Source of the DNA: Chionoecetes opilio
Taxonomy: Eukaryota; Arthropoda; Malacostraca; Decapoda; Majidae
Assembly (NCBI GenBank): GCA_016584305.1
Contig: JACEEZ010023648.1
Location: 78,501 to 142,500 of the forward strand
DNA: 64,000 bases
Reading direction: 5' to 3'
The notes under the pieces were generated by a model. The model ran no database searches and was not told the origin of the DNA. It worked only from the letters and a program-made list of their open reading frames with translations. Of this stretch, positions 11,496 to 21,151 are shown one piece after another; within the stretch, counting starts at the first letter, position 1; each line of letters begins with the position of its first letter. The position numbers were made by a program, and so were the translations under genes.

Positions 11496-11503
11496 ATAGT
11501 ATA
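11422..11503. repeat. (TA)n microsatellite
   Basis: An imperfect TA array of about 80 bases, broken by two AATA/ATTATA steps. A similar array next to related flanking sequence occurs at 14324-14421. Confidence 0.95.
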
Positions 11504-12006
11504 TCAGCACCGAGAGTAGAAACAGCACAAGCACCACTTTTAAAAAAACTGAGAAAAAATTAACCTAAAGTTTAATCTAAGAAAACCAAGATATGAAACG
11601 GGACAAGCGCCACTTTTTAACAACTGAGAAAAATGCACCTAAAGTGTTTTATAAGTAAATCAGCTACTAATGAAGATATTGTAATTGGGTTTGTTTTATT
11701 AGAAAGGTGTTGCCTTCGAGAATAATGTTCTGAAAAAAATCGGCTGGTGCGCAGGCTGATAGCATGATGTCCAAAGCTCAGGGACCATCCTTTTTTTACA
11801 TTCAATATGCAATAATTTGAAATGTTTTAACTCTTAAACACTTATTTAATGCAACATCTAATAATAATAATGAGCCAGAATAAGGTGATTTCAACCAGTG
11901 CCAACACAAAACGTCAGGAAGGGCATCCAGACTTACATCACAGGCTCCACCTTGTCCGTGTCTTCTCCATTTACAAAGGGATGATTAAAGCACGTAAAGC
12001 CGCCTG
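11504..12006. other. Unassigned AT-rich stretch; direct-repeat block at its end
   Basis: The 11510-11650 part contains two copies of a motif like AAACRGSACAAGCRCCACTTT, which also appears inverted beside the TA array at 14285-14310. The end, 11941-12004 (CTCCACCTTGTCCGTGTCTT through GCACGTAAAGCC), is repeated directly at 12832-12892. The second copy runs straight into the AAT array and gives an approximate empty site for the 12007-12670 element. I see no gene. Confidence 0.6.
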
Positions 12007-12670
12007 CCGTAGATAACAGTGAAGTCGCCAGTTCTACGTTTCTTTGTTATTTACAGACGTGTGGTGGCGTTAATACTTACATTTGTACATCCATGATTTC
12101 AGGAAAGTTAGAAGGGTCTATCTGGAGAGTCTGTGTCATTTTGTGTCTTCATCTGTGTCATAGTAGGGCTATAAATGAACAAATTACAAAAATAAAACCG
12201 AGTGGCGACCTCACTATACCTACTACAGTAAAGTCGCCAGCTAGTATTTTAACCCAACAGTTGAGTCGCCACTCTGGGGAATTCAGGGAAATTAGAGGTA
12301 AAGTAAAACAAGTCTCTATATATATTAGCTGCGGAAGATGCTTGGATATATAAAAATTCCTCTGCCAACGTGTAAATAAATTCTATTCAAGTTTGAAAGA
12401 TCTGGCAAGTCTTGTGTCCTGTCGCCCGAAAGGCTACTGTTTACTGTCTGTCATCGCGCCAAGAAAAACGTGAGAAGCAAAATGCGCAACAGTTATATTT
12501 GCAGCTACAAAGCATAAAACAACGCTGAAACAGGGTAGATTATACAAGCATGATATAAACTACTGTGTAACATCTTCAGTGGCACATAAAAATCAGTAGT
12601 GATGCTATAATTCGTAATATTTGGCGCCTGGCGACTTCACTGCAGGTGGCGACTTCACTGTTATCTACGG
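12007..12670. mobile_element. 664-bp TIR element with iterated GTCGCCA motif
   Basis: Ends are CCGTAGATAACAGTGAAG and its exact complement. The paralogous site at 12890-12900 reads through without the element, with TA at the junction. The word GTCGCCA or its complement occurs at both ends and several times inside (near 12025, 12205, 12233, 12266, 12628, 12645), often preceded by GAA or GAG. The TIR resembles that of the foldback element at 18405 (ATAGATAACAGTAGAAC). No coding sequence is seen. Confidence 0.75.
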
Positions 12671-12677
12671 TAGAAGA

Positions 12678-12679
12678 AC

Positions 12680-12719
<40 letters not shown>

Positions 12720-12741
12720 CATAATCATAATCATAATAATC

Positions 12742-12775
<34 letters not shown>

Positions 12776-12797
12776 TAACAATAATAATAATGTTGAT
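12678..12797. repeat. (AAT)n microsatellite, first array
   Basis: About 120 bases of AAT with CAT and AAC variants in the middle. Frame translations of this stretch give only poly-N, poly-I or poly-L strings, which are not genes. Confidence 0.97.
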
Positions 12798-12898
12798 TAC
12801 TGTTATTTACCTACTTAGGTTTAAATCCCAAGCTCCACCTTGTCCGTGTCTTATCCATTTACAAAGGGATGATTAAGGCACGTAAAGCCACCTAGAAG

Positions 12899-12915
12899 AA
12901 CTAATAATAATAATA

Positions 12916-13003
<88 letters not shown>

Positions 13004-13013
13004 TAATAACAAT
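12899..13013. repeat. (AAT)n microsatellite, second array
   Basis: About 115 bases of AAT with few variants. The array and the 60 bases upstream duplicate the arrangement at 11941-12797, so the two arrays probably arose from a segmental duplication. Confidence 0.97.
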
Positions 13014-13108
13014 AAAAATTCCAAATATAGATAAGAACCATGCCTTGCATACTGTGTTTTCCACTTTATTATACATCACTATCTGGGTGCGTGTTGGGGC
13101 TTCGTCAC

Positions 13109-13417
13109 CTAGCGGCTTCCTGGGCCTCTTAACTGGTAACGAACAAGCTTCTGAAGGTAGGCTGTCTGTTTGTCATAGGAAGCAAGATCCCAAAAGCTTT
13201 TAAACATTACACTGATCACTGGCATTGTAACTTTCTCAAAACATCCATCACGGCATGGTGGACCAATCTTACTCTCGGCTACCATTATCCCGGTGGAAAC
13301 ACCTTTATATTCCTTTCCTGAATCACGCGCAATTTTTCGGGAACGGGAAGGGCCTGGCTCATTTTCCACCACCTCTACACTTTCACCAGACACTGATTCA
13401 CTACTATCATCAGCCAT
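13109..13417 (-). CDS. Hypothetical protein, N-terminal part; acidic head and cysteine motif
   Basis: An ORF from an ATG at 13417 reads MADDSSESVSGESVEVVENE, then a basic segment SRSRKIARDSGKEYKG, then GPPCRDGCFEKV and FWDLASYDKQTAYL, ending after about 102 residues. I do not know the gene. From memory, the order basic RDSGKEY, two cysteines, and an FW/YW-L-x-(D)-K-Q segment resembles the N-terminus of a protein family common in insect and crustacean genomes and often transposon-linked. The acidic N-terminus looks like a natural start. The ORF may be the first exon of a larger gene. Function is unknown. Confidence 0.5.
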   Translation of the reverse strand: MADDSSESVSGESVEVVENEPGPSRSRKIARDSGKEYKGVSTGIMVAESKIGPPCRDGCFEKVTMPVISVMFKSFWDLASYDKQTAYLQKLVRYQLRGPGSR

Positions 13418-13820
13418 GGTGCACAACACTCATTAGTTCTATAAGAAAAAAGCAAGAAATCACGGAGCTCTCCACAGAACATGTAAAGGAAATTGCCGCT
13501 GCACAGAGTAACCTTGTGTACTAGGTCCGAGGCGGGATGGAAACAGCATGCTTATTGACTCAGAGGACTGCCAGTTGCCCTGATTGGCTCGGCGTCTACT
13601 CGATGAAGTATGAGCGTTCTCATTGGGCCGTGGCGTAGCGGTGATACCATTGGCCAATATGCCCGAGTTAGAGACGGTGAGACTTGTCATTTCTAAATTA
13701 AGCGGCTGCAGATCTCAGGCGGGGGATGCGTACAGACAACAAAGTATGGTTTTGTATGGGAATTTTAACCCTCTTGCAGTACACGAAAGACCAAAATCCA
13801 CTTGCTGTAAGATAGAGCTA
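13418..13820. other. No feature seen between the ORF and element F2
   Basis: Unremarkable sequence of mixed composition. It holds the 5' flank of the 13109-13417 ORF, but no TATA box or initiator that I would defend. The plus-strand ORF at 13623-13985 runs into the F2 element and a poly(T) and looks accidental. Confidence 0.5.
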
Positions 13821-14243
13821 CAGGAGAACCTCGTTTATCCGGCACCCTCGGGGGGGAGCGCATGCCAGATTTTTGCCGTTGTTTTGAGAGTTACTCTTAT
13901 GGAATCGCCCAAAATCCCTTTTTTTTTTTTTTTTTTTTTTTTTCCATCGCAAGGAACCGGCCAAGGGCACAACAAAAATGGGTAACACAAAGCCCGCTTA
14001 GTTGCCAGTCCCTATAAAGAAGACAGTCAGAGAATAAAATAAAAAAGAGGGGTGAGCCAATTTAGTTCGGGAGGTGTCTTGTTACTCTTCTTTTGAAAAG
14101 ATTTAAGTCATAGGAAAGTGGAAAAATAGAAACAGGAAGAGAGCTCCAGAGTTTATCAGTGGGAAAAAAAAAAAAAAAAAAAAAAAAAAGCCTGGGTCGA
14201 TTAGTGCCGTTGTTTTGAATGCCGGTTAAATGAGGTTCTCCTG
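13821..14243. mobile_element. Tigger-type MITE F2
   Basis: TIRs are CAGGAGAACCTCGTTTATCC (13821) and, inverted, CAGGAGAACCTCATTTAACC (ending 14243), each flanked by TA. The TA target and the CAG start fit pogo/Tigger elements of the Tc1/mariner group. A piece of LINE B with poly(T) and poly(A) ends is inserted inside. Confidence 0.85.
13918..14189 (-). mobile_element. LINE B fragment nested in F2
   Basis: On the plus strand it opens with about 23 T (the 3' tail of a minus-strand copy). It then reads GGCCAAGGGCACAACAAAAA and GTTGCCAGTCCCTATAAAGA, nearly identical to 32680-32900 in another LINE B fragment, and stops in an A-run at 14165-14189. Only the 3' end is present (5' truncation). No useful ORF remains. 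Confidence 0.8.
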
Positions 14244-14323
14244 TACCTCTATTGCAGCGAGAGGTGATGAAAACTAATTTCTGGCTGGGGTGGCGCTTGT
14301 GCCGTTTCTATTCTCAGCGCCTG

Positions 14324-14415
<92 letters not shown>

Positions 14416-14421
14416 TATATA
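14324..14421. repeat. (TA)n microsatellite
   Basis: About 100 bases of alternating TA. The flank at 14280-14320 carries the same GCACAAGCGCCAC-type motif (inverted) as 11530-11610, which suggests that the TA array travels with a small repeat. Confidence 0.95.
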
Positions 14422-14737
14422 CATACGTATTAGTGGCCCTCAACGTATAAGTTTAGTGCCAAAGTGGCCCACGGCGTTGAAGAAGTTACCCTGATGTAGG
14501 ATGCTATTTATGTCAAGAGAGAAGATACATATCTCACCCATGTAAATGTACATAAGAAAAATAGGAAACTTCGGGGAGTGTTGTCAGAACATGATTTCTT
14601 AACTCGTTCATAATACAGGTTCACAATCTCTTATCCGAAAACCTTGGGACCAGACACTTTTCGGATTTCGGAATTTTTCGGATTTCAGAATGGAAAATTT
14701 TTAGTGTAGATTTTAACGCTTTTTAGATAAAACATTA

Positions 14738-14919
14738 CAAGGGGAACGGGTGGCTCAGTGGTAGAGTGCTGGCTCATGGCCACAAGGTCGCGAGTTTGCG
14801 CCTCAATCCCGGCAGTTACTCGGTGAGGTGGTAGCGCTCTCTTGTCACTCTAGCGGGGCTACATGGCCTTAGGTGTCCTGGCTTGGATTCTTGAATCCCC
14901 TGAATAAATAATAAAAAAA
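14738..14919 (+). mobile_element. tRNA-derived SINE with 13-bp TSD
   Basis: Flanked by perfect 13-base duplications AGATAAAACATTA (14725-14737 and 14920-14932). The head is tRNA-like: a box A-like TGGCTCAGTGGTAGAGTG at about 14749 and a box B-like GGTCGCGAGTTTG about 40 bases later. A tRNA-unrelated body follows and an A-rich tail (AATAAATAATAAAAAAAA) closes it. Transcription would be by RNA polymerase III. The head lacks a full cloverleaf, so it is not a tRNA gene. Confidence 0.9.
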
Positions 14920-15126
14920 AGATAAAACATTAAGTAAAACTTTAAACATAAACTGGCTCAAACTAAGCTAAACACAAGAAAATATACTTACATGCAGTAA
15001 AAGCACAAAACAACTTAATTACAGAATACATCTCTAATTAATTGATTTAAAGTCTATCTTTTTTAGAGAGGCGAACATTCCATTCTATCATAAGGTCTCA
15101 TGCTGAAAATTATGCCTGTGTTTACC

Positions 15127-15370
15127 TGATAAATGATGCCCCGCCGTCCTTTGCTCCACTACTTCTTGTTTACACCTGCCCCGCCGCCCCTTGCCCCACT
15201 ACCTGTTGTTTACACCTGCCCCGCCGCCCCTTACCCCACTACCTGTTGTTTACACCTGTCCCGCCGTCCCTTACCCCACTACCTGTTGTTTACACCTGCC
15301 CCGCCGCCCCTTGCCCCACTACCTGTTGTTTACACCTGCCCCGCCGTCCCTTGCCCCACTACCTGTTGTT
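15127..15370. repeat. 40-bp GC-rich minisatellite inside F3
   Basis: About six units of 40 bases; the unit contains CCCCGCCGCCCCTTGCCCCA and CTACCTGTTGTTTACAC. Units differ at a few sites (GCC/GTC, TTG/TTA). The composition is far more C-rich than the surrounding element. The ORFs across it are repeat artefacts. Confidence 0.93.
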
Positions 15371-15534
15371 GTCCTGCCCCTGATAACAAATGGAAAAATG
15401 ACCGTTGGGCGTTTCGGGTCAAGCTTGGCGCCAAACACGAGCTTAGGTATGCAGACAACAGATAGTCTGGAAAAAATGTTCGGTTTTCGGAGCTTTTCGG
15501 TTTTCAGAATTTCGGATAAAAGATTGTGAAGCTG

Positions 15535-16619
15535 TACTTAAACATTACAGTATAGAATAAACCTCAATATGACTTAATGAAAATAGCACCACTCTTACCT
15601 GATAACATTGAGAAAAATTATATAATGTTTTTGAACAGCTGAATATCTTAAATACCAATGATATCTATTATAGTTAAGGCATACGCATCACTAAGCAAAG
15701 TCACCTCATTTATTTATGCACATTTCACTATTTTAACATCAAAACAACACAAAACTATATCTATGGAATCCTGAATATTTCATGGTGACATTAATATGCT
15801 TTTTATATAACTAACTCACTTGAAACTGGTATATTTAGCTTATTTTAATGGAACACAAGTTCCCCTTGCCGATCGGCCTCCACTGAACATAAGCGGGTTG
15901 GCGTGGCGGCGGAGCGCCAGAAGCAAGTCCAGTATACAGTAGTCTTTGGATAAGTATATAATAACGTATCTTTAACACCAGAATCAAATGACTAGTGATG
16001 AAAGAATCTCATAAATATAATGTCATAACAATTTAAATATAATAAAGGAACATTTGTAGTATTTTTTTTTTACAATTCTTCTCTGCATATCTACAAAATG
16101 TTTTGCACTGATGATTAATGAGAAAACAACGAACTTCTGAATACTTTTATCAATTTGTTCAGGCATTCCAGCAAGAGATATGAACCGCAGTATGTTTGCC
16201 ACTGAGCATCAACTGTCCCTATTTCCATTTCTCTACAGCACAAGTTATCCTTTCATAAACAACCTTTAGTAGATTCCTGTGGTAAAAGGTGTCATGTCAA
16301 TAAGTTATATCATTGTTCATAGAATTCAGTTTGATTAATTTAGTTGACCATAAGATTTGATGTTTCCCTATTAATAATAGAGTCCATTGTATAATAAAAG
16401 GAATTTAAGTGTTTAAGCATTCAAAACTCAATACATTTTTTGACATCTGGAATTTAAAAGATTTAATGCTTAATACTTCCTTGAGTTTACAGAATTATCT
16501 GTGTACACAAAGAAGATCAACCTATAAAATGCCATTATATTAATCATTAGAAGCGTTCTTGTCATGAGTTTCAAATACATATTCACAAAACTGCATTATT
16601 TTCTTATATAGTCTGGTCG
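15535..16619. other. AT-rich 3' flank of the LRR gene; no gene seen
   Basis: Unique-looking AT-rich sequence downstream (on the minus strand) of the LRR coding exon. Part of it is presumably the 3' untranslated region, but no poly(A) signal is unambiguous; a TTTATT at about 15708 would read AATAAA on the minus strand and is rather far away. A GC-richer island at 15868-15935 stands out without explanation. Confidence 0.55.
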
Positions 16620-18284
16620 TCAGCATTCACCCACTAGGAGGTCTGTGAACTTTACAATGACTCCCCGGTTCCACAGTTTTTCCTGCAGGTGCCTCCACCT
16701 TTTGAGTCTGCGTGGCACATACATATGGTGCAACCTTGGGCAATGCTTCAAGATCACACATAACTGATCATCTAAGTCAGAATCAGATATGTCATCCAGC
16801 ATGGGCAAAATAAGGGTTGTCACAGGGATGGTTGTTTGTCTACAGAGTATTGAACATAAACTCCTTAGTGAAAATGTACTTATACTTAAACTTTCCACAA
16901 AAGATACAGCTGATATAAACATTTGTATCAACTCTATATTTTCTGAATGGGTTACACTAAGCATGAAGTGGAGTGTCCTTACCTTGGGCCATTTACATTC
17001 AGAGTGAGTCCTTACTGGTTTGCCCTCTAGGGTACCATTACCTGTGATTGTAATATTTTCTAAATTCGGGCAAAGGGAGACAATAGATACAATGTCTTCC
17101 CGCTTGGTGGTGGCAGTGGAGAGTAGCCGTAGGCCGAGAGATTTTAGCCTGTACCCATAAACACTGAGAACAGGATGTAGGATAGAGTCTAAGTGAAGAA
17201 TGTCACCACCAGCTGTAAGGGACTCAACCTTCTTACATTCCAACAGCACATTGGTTAATGTCTCTATGATCTGTGAGGCCCTCGCTTCACAGGGACCCTT
17301 CAGCTCTGAGCGTGAACACTGGCAGTCACTGCCTCGAGAAAATACCAAAGACACATCCAGCAGACCGGGAAACAGCTGAGAGAGGTACCCAACATCCACA
17401 CTACAGATGAGGCTGTTTGATGTTGTGTTCCTGTTGGAGTCAGAGAGGTCAACAGATGTTAGGAGCAGATTCTCCAAGTTGTACTGCTTTCCACTCAACC
17501 CTGGGATCTTGGTCAGGGCATAATTATGGTTCAAGTCATTCACATGCCAATTAAGTGTGCGTAAGTTGGGGTAGTAAGTGAGAATAGCTGTCTTGATGAA
17601 GCTGTCATTCCAACCCTGATGAGAGTTTTGTCGCTGGTACCACAGGTGTTTCAAGACGGGGAACTGAGGCTCCAGGCAGTTGTACCTCCCATCATGACTA
17701 GAAATGTACTCTATCCAAGGCCGTCCAAGTAAGGACACACAAAAAACGTCTTTTGTCAATGATCCATAGGAATCAATCAGCACAAGTTCCTCCAGCTGCT
17801 TGGAGATAGACTTTAACTTGCTCAGAGCAATGAGATGAACACTCTTCCCTGCCAGATGGATACTCTTAATTTTAGTGCAGCTCTTGAACAATGCTTGCAG
17901 AACTGACATCATGTTGTCAGTATCTTGGAAGTCAAAACAGATCACAGCTTTCTCCACAGGAAAGGGTCCTAATGTCTCCAGCACTCGGATGAAAGCACCC
18001 AAGTAGGCAGCATCTGATGAGGAGTACTCGATATTGAAGTCACCATCGCCATCTTCTCCATTGGTTACATTTCCTTCTTCCCATAACACCCCTGTGCTGA
18101 GTACAAACTCCTCAAGCAGCAAAAGTTTCAAAATAGAGGCTTTGAGGAAGTTCAGTTGGGATTGGCATGATATGTACTCTGCCACTAGGGCAATTCTTTG
18201 CTTCAGGAGCCTGGAAACAGGGTTGCTGATGTTGGTGGAGGCAGCAGTACACTCAAAGGTGGAGAGATGCATCTTCAGTTTCTC
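16620..18284 (-). CDS. Leucine-rich-repeat protein (F-box/LRR-like), terminal coding exon
   Basis: The only long intact host reading frame: about 555 codons ending in TGA at 16622-16620 (last residues LLVGEC). The exon start is placed at 18284 because the minus strand reads TTCATAACCTTTGCAG just before GAGAAACTG, a good 3' splice site; the first in-exon ATG is at 18272. Leucine-rich segments recur every 25-35 residues (NLRTLNWHVNDL, NLENLLLTSVDLSD, CPNLENITITGNG, CPRLHHMYVPRRLKRW) in the style of ribonuclease-inhibitor-like repeats of F-box/LRR substrate adaptors. No F-box (LPxELL) is in this exon; it could lie in an upstream exon beyond the window's recognisable sequence. There are no signal peptide or membrane segments. 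A role as a ubiquitin-ligase adaptor is inference. Confidence 0.8.
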   Translation of the reverse strand, partial: EKLKMHLSTFECTAASTNISNPVSRLLKQRIALVAEYISCQSQLNFLKASILKLLLLEEFVLSTGVLWEEGNVTNGEDGDGDFNIEYSSSDAAYLGAFIRVLETLGPFPVEKAVICFDFQDTDNMMSVLQALFKSCTKIKSIHLAGKSVHLIALSKLKSISKQLEELVLIDSYGSLTKDVFCVSLLGRPWIEYISSHDGRYNCLEPQFPVLKHLWYQRQNSHQGWNDSFIKTAILTYYPNLRTLNWHVNDLNHNYALTKIPGLSGKQYNLENLLLTSVDLSDSNRNTTSNSLICSVDVGYLSQLFPGLLDVSLVFSRGSDCQCSRSELKGPCEARASQIIETLTNVLLECKKVESLTAGGDILHLDSILHPVLSVYGYRLKSLGLRLLSTATTKREDIVSIVSLCPNLENITITGNGTLEGKPVRTHSECKWPKVRTLHFMLSVTHSENIELIQMFISAVSFVESLSISTFSLRSLCSILCRQTTIPVTTLILPMLDDISDSDLDDQLCVILKHCPRLHHMYVPRRLKRWRHLQEKLWNRGVIVKFTDLLVGEC

Positions 18285-18300
18285 CTGCAAAGGTTATGAA
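18285..18300 (-). other. Probable 3' splice acceptor of the LRR exon
   Basis: On the minus strand TTTTTTTCATAACCTTTGCAG runs directly into coding sequence: a T-rich tract followed by CAG. The reading frame stays open for only two more codons upstream and has no ATG, so an acceptor explains the start better than translation initiation from TTG at 18290. Confidence 0.7.
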
Positions 18301-18404
18301 AAAAACATTTAACTACATATTGCACATGTGCAGATAATTGATCATACATGTCCGTATATGTAGTTATTTAAAAAGCTTGACTGTTCTGGGATGATTACTT
18401 GAAC

Positions 18405-19371
18405 CATAGATAACAGTAGAACTGGATGTGACACTCCACAACTACACGCGCTGGACGCTGCAGTACTGGCCCCATGGTCAGTCTGCTGGCCCATTCACTT
18501 GCTGCATATGACTATCATATAGACTGGTTTATCAGTATATATGATATACTGTAATCTTCATAAATGTTTGTTCTATAATATTATCAAATAAAAAACAGTA
18601 AAACACACTAAAGAAATGCCACTACGAGATTGAAGAAATATGCATGAACTGTTGAAATTCACTTCAACTCTTCGCCATTTAAAACTTTGCGAGTCAACTT
18701 TTATCATGAAGGGTATCAATAGAAGCGCAATTTTATTAGCTTTCCATTGATGTTTTTAGTTTTCTGATAAATGAATTATCACCATGCATAAATTAGCGTC
18801 AACTAAATAAATAAAATCATCAATCGGGTAATTTTCCCGATTGATGATGTTATTTATATACTTATATATTTCGTTTTCTGATAAATGAATTAGCACCATG
18901 TATAAATTAGCGTTAACTAAATAAATAACCATCAATCGGGAAAATTACCCGATTGATGATTTTATTTATTTATTTAACGCTAATTTATGCATGGTTCTAA
19001 TTCATTTACCAGAAAACTAAATACATCAATGGAAAGCTAATAAAATTGCGCATCTATTGATACCCTTCATGATAAAAGTTGACACGCAAAGTTTTAAATG
19101 GCAAAGAGTTTAAGTGAATATTAAGTTCATGCATATTTCTTCAGAGTCTCGTAATGGCATTTCTTTAGCGTGTTTTACCGTTTTTTATTTGATAATATTA
19201 TAGAACAAACATTTACGAAGATTGCAGTATATCATATAGACTGATAAATCAGTCTATATGATAGTCATATGCAGCAAGTGAATGGGCCAGCAGACTGACC
19301 ATGGGGCCAGTACTGCAGCGTCCAGCGCGCATAGTTGCGGAGTATCACATCCAGTTCTACTGTTATCTATG
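18405..19371. mobile_element. 967-bp foldback element, TSD CTTGAAC
   Basis: Arms of about 420 bases (18405-18830 and 18950-19371) are near-perfect inverted repeats. Ends are CATAGATAACAGTAGAACTG and its complement. CTTGAAC flanks it at 18398-18404 and 19372-19378. The centre (18810-18960) holds two further short palindromes built on ATCAATCGGG/CCCGATTGAT. The TIR resembles that of the 12007 element. A piece of this family lies at 26012-26130. It sits about 120 bases upstream of the LRR exon, probably within its intron. Confidence 0.9.
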
Positions 19372-19378
19372 CTTGAAC

Positions 19379-19816
19379 AAATGCTCTGTGTGTTTGTTTT
19401 GAAAGGCAAAACCTACATGTGCCAGGCAGGAAGAAAAGAGAGTATAGGAGAAAAATTATTACAGAGCTGAGTGTATTCTTTCAGACCAAAGTCCTGTTCA
19501 TTCAAGAATAGCTACCAAAGAAACAATCCCAATAAAAAAGTTTTCAGATTTTTGCTTTAGTGGGAAATAACACTACACGCGGAAGGATCCCCACACCCTT
19601 AGTTAGCTCTTTAAGTTGACTCCTATGATATGTAAGGAATACAGTAGGCACAAAGACACATACTCTACATTCCATATGTCTGTGCTGGCTAACCATCCAG
19701 GCTAATTGCACCACAGAGTGGTATAGACCTCTGCATAGTGGGTGGTGGGGTTGCCACATTCATATGTCCCCTCCCCCCAAATGTTATTAATTAATCCCCC
19801 AAAAGCAAGGTAATTT
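19379..19816. other. No feature seen; presumed intron or 5' flank of the LRR gene
   Basis: I looked on the minus strand for an upstream exon of the LRR gene. The 71-codon ORF at 19544-19759 has no F-box or other recognisable motif and no convincing splice donor. The stretch is reported as unassigned. Confidence 0.45.
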
Positions 19817-20805
19817 TTTTTTTTTCAAGACACCTTCGGGAAGTGTCTTGACACTCCTCTCTAGAAAAAATTTAAGTCATAGGAAGATTGAAAAATAGAA
19901 ACAGGACACAGTTCCAGAGTGTACCAGTGAAAGGGATGAAAGAGTAAAGATACTGGATAGTTCTTGCATTAGGAGGATGGACAGAATAGGGATGAGAATG
20001 AGAAGAAAGTCTTGTGCAGCGAGGCCACGGGAAGGGAGGGGGAGGCATGCAGTTAACAAGTTCACAAGAGCAGTTAGTATGAAAATAACAGTAGAAGATA
20101 GCAAGAGAAGCAGCATTGCGGCGATGATTTAAAGATTGAAGACAGTCAGAGGAGGGGAGTTGATAAGACGAAAAGCTTTTGACTCTACCCTGTTTAGGAG
20201 AGCTGTATGAGTGAACCCCCCAAAACACGAAAGGGATATTCCATACATGAACAGATAAGGCCCCTGTTCAAAGCAAGCAACTGGGAGGGAGAAAAAAATG
20301 GATGCAAATGCCACAGGATACCTAACTTCTTAGAAGCTGATTTAGCAAGAGAAGAGATGTGAAATTTCCAGCTCAGATTTTCAGTAAAGGATAGTCCAAG
20401 AATGTTCATTGTTAAGGAGGGAGACAGTTGAGTGTCATTGCAGGAGAGGATAGTTGTCTAGAAGGTTATGTCAAGAAGATAGGTGAAGAAATTGGGTTTT
20501 TGAGGCATTGAACAAAACAAGGTTTGCTTTGCCTCAATCAAAAATTATAGAAAGATCCGAAGTTGGTGCTCCGTGGCATCCCTCCGTGAATAACTTGGTT
20601 CCTGTTGAGTTGGATGTCTAATGAACGGTAGAAAAATGCAGGGTAGAATCATCAGCGTAGGAGTGGATAGGCGATTGCGTTAAGACTTAAAAGATCATTA
20701 ATGAATAATAGAGAGTGGGTGATAGGACATAACCCTGGGGAACACCATTATTGATAGACTTATGAGAAGAAGACCATATAACTCTGCTAGGGTGATAAGA
20801 GTGCT
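19817..20805 (-). mobile_element. LINE B copy: RT C-terminal region
   Basis: The minus strand reads, in several frames, RT C-terminal segments of a second non-LTR family: NILGLSFTENLSWKFHISSL, AKSASKKLGILWHL, FFSPSQLLALNRGLICS, then HTALLNRVESKAFRLINSPP and ending SIFLPMT. Upstream (20460-20760) come weaker palm pieces; GNTGVPQGYV-like sequence lies near 20730. Frameshifts occur near 20190 and 20410. A short T-run at 19817-19826 marks the 3' tail. Other LINE B pieces lie at 13918, 32658, 39315 and 42561. Confidence 0.85.
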
Positions 20806-20806
20806 A

Positions 20807-20898
20807 CTTTCCCCACTAAGTATCTGCCAAGCTAGCGGTGTGAACTCACAACCATTTGGTCATGAGTTCAGCACTACCACAGAGCTATCCAGTTACCA
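20807..20898 (-). mobile_element. tRNA-like SINE head
   Basis: The minus strand begins GGTAACTGGATAGCTCTGTG, with a box A-like TAGCTCTGTGGTAGTGC and a box B-like GGTTGTGAGTTCACACC about 40 bases on. It resembles the head of the 14738 SINE. No tail or target duplication is visible, and the predicted acceptor stem does not pair, so it is a SINE fragment, not a tRNA gene. Confidence 0.6.
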
Positions 20899-21151
20899 TA
20901 ACTCACTCACAAAAACATAATCTATATTCACAGATATCTTTTACCATGTACAGTATGATACATCATATGAGCAATTTAGGGTACGCCGTATAACAAAAAA
21001 TCTTTTTCTCAACTTTGGCATGCCAATTTCCTATATAAAATGGAATTCTAAGACGATTTTATCTCATTCCATTTTTGCATTTGAGCAATTCTTACTATGC
21101 AAAATCGCACTTTTATATTGCAATCTTATCGAATAATGCTTAAATGAGTAC

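Larger units (their letters stand above)
14616..15534. mobile_element. Tigger-type element F3 (919 bp)
   Basis: TIRs CAGGTTCACAATCTCTTATC and CAGCTTCACAATCTTTTATC, flanked by TA on both sides. Subterminal TTTTCGGATTTCGGAATTTT-like repeats occur at both ends, a style known from Tigger elements. Inside lie a complete SINE (14738-14919) and a 40-bp minisatellite (15127-15370). No transposase reading frame is left. Confidence 0.88.

Noticed and set aside
12621..13079. Poly-Asn and poly-Ile reading frames
   Set aside because: Translations of (AAT)n arrays without unique sequence or conserved flanks.
14738..14919. tRNA gene
   Set aside because: Pol III box-like motifs are present but there is no complete cloverleaf; the A-rich tail and 13-bp duplications show a SINE. 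The heads at 20807 and 34139 are judged the same way.
19544..19759. Upstream exon of the LRR gene
   Set aside because: No F-box or other motif, no good splice donor, and average codon content; nothing beyond an open frame supports it.
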